Assembly: GCF_037991315.1 (NCBI RefSeq)
Contig: NZ_CP150300.1
Location: 5,952,001 to 6,016,000, forward strand
Source of the DNA: Paenibacillus sp. FSL H8-0079
Lineage (GTDB): Bacteria; Bacillota; Bacilli; Paenibacillales; Paenibacillaceae
DNA length: 64,000 nucleotides
Direction: 5' to 3'
Of the stretch, positions 58,953 to 64,000 are shown one piece after another. Under the pieces are notes generated by a model that was not told the DNA's origin, did not search any database, and saw only the letters and a program-made list of their open reading frames with translations. Both the position numbers and the translations under genes were made by a program. Position 1 is the first letter of the stretch; the number at the start of each line of letters is the position of its first letter.

Positions 58953-59000
58953 ACTTTTTTTCACCCCTTTCTCGACTTGAAAGCTGCAGCACCTGAAAAA

Positions 59001-59378
59001 TCATACTTCTTTGCGGGACTGTATAATCCCTATAATCAGTAAGGAAAATTGTGCAATGGCCAGACCACCTGCAACCGCATATGTATTGAAGTACTGCGGA
59101 AAGCGCATCGATACATAAATACCTAGCACTGCGAGTGCCGCTCTTGTCAAAAATCCCAGGTTCACACGTTTCAGGTTACCTTCTGCCGCACCATCAGCTA
59201 ACTTCTTCACTTTGTGGCCTAAATATAACGCATTGATCAAACTGATCCCCGCGCCCAGCGCCAATCCCAAAGCAATTGTCTCCAAACGTGGCATAAACGC
59301 CGCTGTAAGAAAACAAAACATAAGAAGATACATGATGAAAACAGTCATCGATCTGCGGTATCTGGTTAGTTCACTCAT
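59001..59378 (-). CDS. atpI: ATP synthase subunit I (AtpI)
   Basis: 125 aa membrane protein with four helices (MTVFIMYLLMFCFLTAAF; IALGLALGAGISLINALYLG; AALAVLGIYVSMRF; GGLAIAQFSLLIIGII). AtpI acts as an assembly factor for the c-ring in several bacteria and is not essential for activity. Overlaps the end of atpZ by eight bases; the ATG at 59378 lies six bases behind GGGGG. Confidence 0.88.
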   Translation of the reverse strand: MSELTRYRRSMTVFIMYLLMFCFLTAAFMPRLETIALGLALGAGISLINALYLGHKVKKLADGAAEGNLKRVNLGFLTRAALAVLGIYVSMRFPQYFNTYAVAGGLAIAQFSLLIIGIIQSRKEV

Positions 59379-59625
59379 CACTTTCCCCCATGACTTTTTT
59401 CGCGATAAAGTAGATGCTTACACCGCCTGCCGCAAGAAAAAAGAGAACGCTTACGGCGATCCATATTCCGTTACCTCCGATGGCCTTGTCCAACCAGGAG
59501 CCAGCGTAATATCCGGCAACAGCCAGAATGGCAATCTCGATCCCAAAAGCTGTCACGAGCCCCATCGCTTTCCATACATTATCATCATGGTTACGGGATG
59601 AATTTGGTTTGTTCGAATCGGCCAT
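59371..59625 (-). CDS. atpZ: AtpZ/AtpI-family membrane protein
   Basis: 84 aa with two membrane helices (VTAFGIEIAILAVAGYYAGSWLD and WIAVSVLFFLAAGGVSIYFIAKKV). This is the AtpZ family often first in atp operons, where with AtpI it has been proposed to form a Mg/Ca channel supporting ATP synthase at low Mg. ATG at 59625 with AAGGGTGG eight bases upstream. First gene behind the operon promoter. Confidence 0.85.
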   Translation of the reverse strand: MADSNKPNSSRNHDDNVWKAMGLVTAFGIEIAILAVAGYYAGSWLDKAIGGNGIWIAVSVLFFLAAGGVSIYFIAKKVMGESDE

Positions 59626-59654
59626 TTTCCACGCCACCCTTGCAATCCCAGTTA

Positions 59655-59684
59655 ATTTTACTGAATGATGAGAGCCTTTGTCAA
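59655..59684 (-). promoter_or_regulatory. Sigma-A promoter of the atp operon
   Basis: Minus strand: perfect -35 TTGACA at 59679-59684, 18-base spacer, -10 TAAAAT at 59655-59660 (one mismatch). Leader of only about 22 bases to atpZ. Confidence 0.75.
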
Positions 59685-59810
59685 TTGAATGATTTTAGCG
59701 TTTTAAAGGGGGAAACGACGGGAGTATAGACTCTTAGAGCCCATAAACCCGCGGAAACCGTACAGTTTAACTGTATACTTACCCTTTATAAATCCGTCAG
59801 AAAATTTGTA

Positions 59811-60968
59811 TTATTTTTTGAATTTTCTGTGAAATGATTCCGGACGCTCACTATTCACACCGAAATGGTGCAAAATCGCATTGACAATTCTTTCCGAAGC
59901 ATGTCCATCACCGTATGGATTGGCAGCCTGGCTCATGCTTGCATACAGTGTTTTGTCTGTAAGCAGAGCTTTTGTCCGTTCATATACAAGTTCCTCTTCT
60001 GTACCTACCAGTTCCAGCGTTCCAGCTTCAATGCCTTCCGGGCGTTCTGTTGTATCTCGCAATACGAGCACAGGCACACCAAACGAAGGCGCTTCTTCCT
60101 GCAAACCGCCTGAATCGGTCAAAATCAAGTGAGTGTGCGGGTAAAAGTTATGCAAATCCACCACGTCTAGTGGATCAATTAATTGAATACGGGGATGATT
60201 CCCCAAAATCGCGTGAGCCGGCTCCTTCACAGCAGGACTTGGATGCACCGGGTACACGATGGCAATATCTTCGAATTCGTCGGCAATCCGTTTGACGGCC
60301 TGGAAAATGTTGCGGTGAGGCTCGCCTTGAGATTCACGGCGATGAGCTGTCATCAGCACAAGACGTTTGCCTTGGGCCCAATCAAGTACTGGGTGTGTGT
60401 AGTCCTCCCGTACTGTATATTGAAACACATCTGTTACCGTGTTGCCTGTGACATACGTACTAGACTCTGATTTATTTTCTTTGGCAAGATTAGAAGAAGA
60501 CCAATCCGTAGGCGCAAAATGTAGATCAGCCAGTACTCCCGTCAACTGACGGTTCATCTCTTCCGGATATGGAGACAGCTTGTTCCACGTCCGCAGCCCC
60601 GCTTCCACATGTCCTACCTGAATCTGTTGCAGGAATGCTGCGTAGCTCGCTACAAAGGTAGTCAATGTATCCCCGTGAACCAGTACAATATCCGGCTTAG
60701 CTTCAGCTAACACCGGCTCCAGACCACCAAGTACACGTATCGTAATTTCGTTCAATGTCTGGCGGTCTTTCATCACATCCAGATCATAATCGGGATGAAT
60801 GTCGAAAACTTCAAGTACCTGATCCAACATTTGGCGATGCTGCGCAGTTACGCAAACAATAGATTCAATAGACTCGGGATGTTTTTGCAATTCCAAAATA
60901 AGCGGAGCCATCTTGATGGCTTCTGGACGCACCCCGAAGATCGTCATGACTTTAATTTTGTTGGACAT
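59811..60968 (-). CDS. mnaA: UDP-N-acetylglucosamine 2-epimerase (non-hydrolysing)
   Basis: 385 aa (also called wecB). Interconverts UDP-GlcNAc and UDP-ManNAc, the donor used by TagA in wall-polymer synthesis. Features: FGVRPEAIKMAPLI, VHGDTLTTFVASYAA, GHVEAGLRTWNKLSPYPEEMNR, MTAHRRES and LTDSGGLQEEAPSFGVPVLVLRDTTERPEG, which include the catalytic and UDP-binding residues of the family. Located between upp and the atp operon, the usual Bacillales position. Start ATG with AAAGGGG upstream. No terminator with a T-run follows. Confidence 0.95.
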   Translation of the reverse strand: MSNKIKVMTIFGVRPEAIKMAPLILELQKHPESIESIVCVTAQHRQMLDQVLEVFDIHPDYDLDVMKDRQTLNEITIRVLGGLEPVLAEAKPDIVLVHGDTLTTFVASYAAFLQQIQVGHVEAGLRTWNKLSPYPEEMNRQLTGVLADLHFAPTDWSSSNLAKENKSESSTYVTGNTVTDVFQYTVREDYTHPVLDWAQGKRLVLMTAHRRESQGEPHRNIFQAVKRIADEFEDIAIVYPVHPSPAVKEPAHAILGNHPRIQLIDPLDVVDLHNFYPHTHLILTDSGGLQEEAPSFGVPVLVLRDTTERPEGIEAGTLELVGTEEELVYERTKALLTDKTLYASMSQAANPYGDGHASERIVNAILHHFGVNSERPESFHRKFKK

Positions 60969-61024
60969 TCGAGCAAAGCCCCTTTTCTATAAGTTCCGAA
61001 CCTCTTACAAGCATGAAAAAATGC

Positions 61025-61654
61025 TTATTTAGTGCCGTATAGACGGTCTCCTGCATCTCCAAGTCCTGGAACGATATAACCATGATCATCCAGACGGTCG
61101 TCCAGTGCTGCTACATAGATATCCACATCGGGATGTGCATCTTGTACAGCTTTTACGCCTTCTGGCGCTGCAACCAAGTTCATCATCTTAATTTGAGTAC
61201 AGCCACGTTTTTTGAGCACGTCAATAGCTGCAATGGCCGAACCACCAGTCGCAAGCATCGGATCAATTACGATCAATTGACGCTCTGTCACGTCTGTAGG
61301 CAGTTTGGTGTAGTATTCTACCGGTTGCAGTGTTTCCGGGTCACGGAACAGACCAACATGTCCAACTTTTGCCGCTGGCAACAATTTCACAACGCCATCC
61401 AGCATTCCGAGTCCTGCACGCAGAATCGGCACCAGTCCGAGCATACGTCCAGAGATGACTTTACCTTGTGTTGCGGCTACAGGTGTCTGTACATCAATCG
61501 TTTCCAGTTCAACATCTCTTGTAATCTCATAAGCCATCAACGTTGCTACTTCATCCACCAATTCACGAAAATCTTTCGTATTCGTACGCATGTCGCGTAT
61601 AAACGTCAGTTTGTGTTGAATCAAAGGGTGATCACATATTACTAATTTTCCCAT
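61025..61654 (-). CDS. upp: Uracil phosphoribosyltransferase
   Basis: 209 aa. Salvages uracil with PRPP to UMP. Type I PRTase motif [19 protein letters not shown] and the uracil-specific C-terminal [17 protein letters not shown] are present, as is the [12 protein letters not shown] segment. Standard length. ATG at 61654 with CGGAGGGA upstream; an extended -10 promoter lies about 86 bases upstream. Confidence 0.97.
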   Translation of the reverse strand: MGKLVICDHPLIQHKLTFIRDMRTNTKDFRELVDEVATLMAYEITRDVELETIDVQTPVAATQGKVISGRMLGLVPILRAGLGMLDGVVKLLPAAKVGHVGLFRDPETLQPVEYYTKLPTDVTERQLIVIDPMLATGGSAIAAIDVLKKRGCTQIKMMNLVAAPEGVKAVQDAHPDVDIYVAALDDRLDDHGYIVPGLGDAGDRLYGTK

Positions 61655-61739
61655 CTAATTTGTCCCTCCGGTAAGTTCTTCATGTTCAGCATTTCCAAAT
61701 ATACCTAGCCATCATTCATAGGCTCGATAAATCCTGTAT

Positions 61740-61748
61740 ATTATATCA
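61740..61748 (-). promoter_or_regulatory. Extended -10 promoter of upp
   Basis: Minus strand TGATATAAT: perfect -10 TATAAT (61740-61745) with the TGn extension. The -35 region is poor, as is common for extended -10 promoters. Confidence 0.45.
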
Positions 61749-61810
61749 TCACCAACAACGAATTACACCATCAAAGGGCACCCAATCATTACAGAATACC
61801 GAATCCTATA

Positions 61811-61849
61811 AAAAAAAGGACCGGAAAATGATCCATCCGGTCCTTTTTT
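61811..61849 (-). terminator. Terminator for glyA transcripts, bidirectional in form
   Basis: Perfect 12-bp stem aaaaggaccgga / tccggtcctttt, with T-runs on both strands. It stands about 270 bases behind the glyA stop, with hairpin repeat copy A between. Confidence 0.85.
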
Positions 61850-62120
61850 GCTCATGCTGTTGTGTTATTGAGAATGTTCAAAAACGTGTAAACACTAATG
61901 GTGCTCCGCAAACCGAATGACCTTCCGATCGCTGTTATCCCCAGATTTCTTTGATCCAATTATAATTGTTGAAATCTGGGGATAGCATATGCTTCCGAAG
62001 CAGCTTTCTTTCAGAAAGCTTTTAGGCGAGCGCTACGCTTCTTCAGGTTCTTTCGGTTTGCTCCGTCTGCGTGTGTACATTAAGAACATCTCAAATACAA
62101 ACAGCATGAGCAAAGTTTTT
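61850..62120. other. glyA 3' region holding repeat copy A
   Basis: No gene. Most of it is dispersed hairpin repeat copy A (61921-62058). The glyA transcript must cross this element before reaching the terminator at 61811-61849. Confidence 0.6.
61921..62058. repeat. Dispersed hairpin repeat, copy A
   Basis: Begins ccttccgatcgctgttatcc. Perfect 14-bp arms tatccccagatttc (61936-61949) and gaaatctggggata (61971-61984), with an inner caattataattg palindrome. A second hairpin, gctttcttTCAGAAAGC, follows in the 37-base block shared with copy C, then gcgagcgctacgcttcttc. Confidence 0.88.
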
Positions 62121-63368
62121 TTAGTATTTAAGATCGGTATATAGCGGGAATTGGTCTGTAAGTGCAGTCACTTCTGCACGCGCTTCATCCAGCTTCGCTG
62201 TATCTTTTGGATTTTTCAGCGTTTTGGCAATGATCTTACCGATCGCTACCATCGCTTCTTCGTTCATGCCACGGGAAGTTGCAGCAGGTGTACCAATTCG
62301 AATACCGCTCGTTACAAACGGGCTTGTAGGGTCGAATGGAATTGCATTTTTGTTCACGGTAATGCCGATGGAATCGAGCACATGCTCAGCTTCCTTACCA
62401 GTGATGTTCACACTGCGTGTGTCGATCAGCATCAAGTGGTTATCTGTACCACCGGATACGATGTTCAATCCTTCAGCGATCAGTGTTTCAGCCAGAACTT
62501 GTGCGTTTTTCACAACATTCTCAGCATATGTTTTGAACGATGGTTGCAAAGCTTCACCGAATGCTACCGCTTTGGAAGCGATCACGTGCATCAGAGGTCC
62601 ACCTTGGGAACCAGGGAATACGGCTTTATCAATTGCTGCTGCCCATGCTTTGGTACACATAATCATACCCCCGCGTGGTCCACGCAGCGTTTTATGTGTT
62701 GTTGTTGTTACGAAATGCGCATGCGGAACTGGGCTTGGATGCAATCCAGCAGCAACCAGTCCTGCGATGTGAGCCATATCCACCATGAACAACGCACCAA
62801 CATCATTGGCAATGGAAGCCAGCTTTTCAAAATCAATGGTACGCGGATATGCACTGGCACCTGCAACGATCATACGAGGACGGTGTTTGAAAGCCGCTTT
62901 GCGCACTTCATCATAATCAATCAGGAATGTATCTTCCTGTACGCCGTATGCTACGAAGTTGTACAGCAAGCCGGATGCGTTAACCGGGCTACCGTGTGTG
63001 AGGTGTCCACCATGAGCAAGGTTCATACCCAGTACAGTATCACCAGGTTTCAACGCTGCAAGATACACTGCCATGTTCGCTTGTGCACCGGAGTGAGGTT
63101 GAACATTCACGTGTTCTGCTCCGAACAATTCTTTTGCACGATCACGCGCGATGTCTTCAACGATGTCCACATGCTCACAACCGCCATAGTAGCGTTTGCC
63201 TGGATATCCTTCAGCGTACTTGTTGGTCAGAACAGATCCCAATGCTTCGATTACTGCTTCACTTACGATGTTCTCGGATGCAATCAGTTCGATGTTGTTC
63301 TGTTGACGTTTCAGTTCAAGATTCATCGCTTCCAGTACTGCCGGGTCATTCTTGCGCAATTGTTCCAT
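62121..63368 (-). CDS. glyA: Serine hydroxymethyltransferase
   Basis: 415 aa PLP enzyme converting serine and tetrahydrofolate to glycine and methylene-THF, the main one-carbon source. PLP-lysine motif [15 protein letters not shown]; other family segments [33 protein letters not shown] and [14 protein letters not shown]. Normal length. ATG at 63368 with GGGAGG ten bases upstream. Flanked on both sides by copies of the hairpin repeat in opposite orientation. Confidence 0.97.
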   Translation of the reverse strand: MEQLRKNDPAVLEAMNLELKRQQNNIELIASENIVSEAVIEALGSVLTNKYAEGYPGKRYYGGCEHVDIVEDIARDRAKELFGAEHVNVQPHSGAQANMAVYLAALKPGDTVLGMNLAHGGHLTHGSPVNASGLLYNFVAYGVQEDTFLIDYDEVRKAAFKHRPRMIVAGASAYPRTIDFEKLASIANDVGALFMVDMAHIAGLVAAGLHPSPVPHAHFVTTTTHKTLRGPRGGMIMCTKAWAAAIDKAVFPGSQGGPLMHVIASKAVAFGEALQPSFKTYAENVVKNAQVLAETLIAEGLNIVSGGTDNHLMLIDTRSVNITGKEAEHVLDSIGITVNKNAIPFDPTSPFVTSGIRIGTPAATSRGMNEEAMVAIGKIIAKTLKNPKDTAKLDEARAEVTALTDQFPLYTDLKY

Positions 63369-63429
63369 GATTAAATTCCTCCCAGTTATAAGTGAAGTTA
63401 TAAAGTGAAACTAATGTTTACACGAAAAC

Positions 63430-63535
63430 GGCGAGTGCAACACCAATCTGAAGAAACGAAGTGGTCGCCTTTATCACCGGATTTCCCCTTTAATAGGGAA
63501 TTAAAAAATCTGGGGATAACAGCGATCGGAAGACG
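63430..63535. repeat. Dispersed hairpin repeat, copy B (reverse orientation)
   Basis: Read on the minus strand it begins cttccgatcgctgttatccc, as copy A does. Arms 63471-63484 and 63506-63519 pair over 14 bases with one mismatch and one wobble, followed by aaaggcgaccacttcg and cttcag. Confidence 0.85.
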
Positions 63536-63585
63536 GTGATGCAATCAAAGTCAGGAGTGTAACCCAATTAGTCTCGCTTTATATG

Positions 63586-64000
63586 TTAGTCACAAAATGT
63601 CGAATCTGGTTGTTCTTCCATACGATACACCGCGCGTTCGCCGCCAATCAACTTCGGACGAGTCAACGCTGTGGTCACACGTGCATCTCCAACATAGCGG
63701 AGCGCTGTACGAAAAGGTACGGCCACATGTCTTAAATGCATTCCAATCATCGTTTCCCCAATGTCCAGTCCCGCATGGGCCTGCACATGTTCAGCCAGGC
63801 ATGGATCGGTCAGCGAACGATATGCTGCGGATGCCATTGAACCTCCGGCCTTGGGCACGGGTACTGCACCAACCTCGGTCAATCCAAGTCGAGTAAGCAC
63901 AGAACGTTCCATTACCAGCGCACGGTTCAGATGCTCACAACATTGGAATACCGTGTCAAAACCGAATTCCTCCTGCACCTCGCGTATACCCGCAAGAAGC
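63586..64000 (-). CDS. UPF0340 / TIGR01440 family protein (YwlG-like), N-terminus outside window
   Basis: The visible 138 codons cover the C-terminal three quarters of a YwlG-type protein. The conserved FQCCEHLNRALVMER, VPVPKAGGSMASAAY, GLDIGETMIGMHLRHVAVPFR and RPKLIGGERAVY are all present. The frame stays open to the right edge (LLAGIREVQEEFGF...), and the family has about 40-50 more residues there, so the GTG at 63978 is not the start. Function unknown; its place directly before glyA is conserved in Bacillales. Confidence 0.9.
   Translation of the reverse strand, partial: LLAGIREVQEEFGFDTVFQCCEHLNRALVMERSVLTRLGLTEVGAVPVPKAGGSMASAAYRSLTDPCLAEHVQAHAGLDIGETMIGMHLRHVAVPFRTALRYVGDARVTTALTRPKLIGGERAVYRMEEQPDSTFCD

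Noticed and set aside
59759..59778. Palindrome tacagtttaactgta behind mnaA as a terminator
   Set aside because: The stem is AT-rich and not followed by a T-run on the minus strand. It could be an operator, but nothing else supports that.

Overview
The window looks like a chromosomal segment of a Paenibacillus-type endospore-forming, motile Firmicute. Evidence: sporulation genes (spoIIID, spoIIQ, spoIID, an alpha/beta SASP, a Spo0E-like gene), DegS/DegU, ComFA/ComFC, several SLH-domain surface proteins with csaB, and the conserved order glyA-upp-mnaA-atpZ-atpI-atpBEFHAGDC-ywzB-murA-spoIID-spoIIQ-spoIIID-mbl-flhO-flhP-fabZ known from Bacillales. Every gene I can support lies on the minus strand, so the description runs from high to low coordinates in transcription order. 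No rRNA, tRNA or CRISPR array was seen.

Layout. 64.0-59.8 kb: UPF0340 protein (cut by the window edge), glyA, upp and mnaA/wecB. 59.6-52.2 kb: complete F1Fo ATP synthase operon with its own sigma-A promoter and terminator. 51.8-42.2 kb: ywzB, murA, spoIID, spoIIQ, spoIIID, mbl, flhO, flhP and a small EpuA-like membrane protein, with recognisable sigma-F and sigma-E promoters. 41.8-33.9 kb: fabZ, pgcA, a DUF5693-type membrane protein, csaB, tagA and tagO. 33.8-14.9 kb: a surface-protein region holding three SLH proteins (one with a strong promoter is probably the main S-layer protein), a secreted protein of unknown function, a SASP, metK and an ORF-less group II intron. 14.6-9.2 kb: a secreted phosphodiester-glycosidase-like protein, degS-degU and a small membrane protein. 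8.8-6.6 kb: a peptide quorum-sensing module. 6.6-3.75 kb: comFA-comFC. 3.4-0 kb: a secreted protein with a highly regular FN3 array, cut by the left edge.

How the genes fit together. MnaA supplies UDP-ManNAc, TagO and TagA start a secondary cell-wall polymer, CsaB pyruvylates it, and SLH domains bind the pyruvylated polymer, so one window holds the starting enzymes of the S-layer anchor and several of its clients. MurA, Mbl, SpoIID, SpoIIQ and SpoIIID connect wall growth with engulfment and mother-cell gene control.

Most interesting items: (1) an operon-like trio of an XRE/TPR receptor, an overlapping 48-aa secreted pro-peptide and a 58-aa Spo0E-like phosphatase, with a dyad placed exactly in the promoter spacer; (2) a dispersed family of long hairpin repeats (four copies) whose stems co-vary, two copies bracketing glyA in opposite orientation; (3) a group II intron sitting directly behind the metK terminator that has lost almost all of its reverse transcriptase; (4) a GC-rich segment of comFA with two perfect inverted repeats; (5) an exact 483-bp-period FN3 array.
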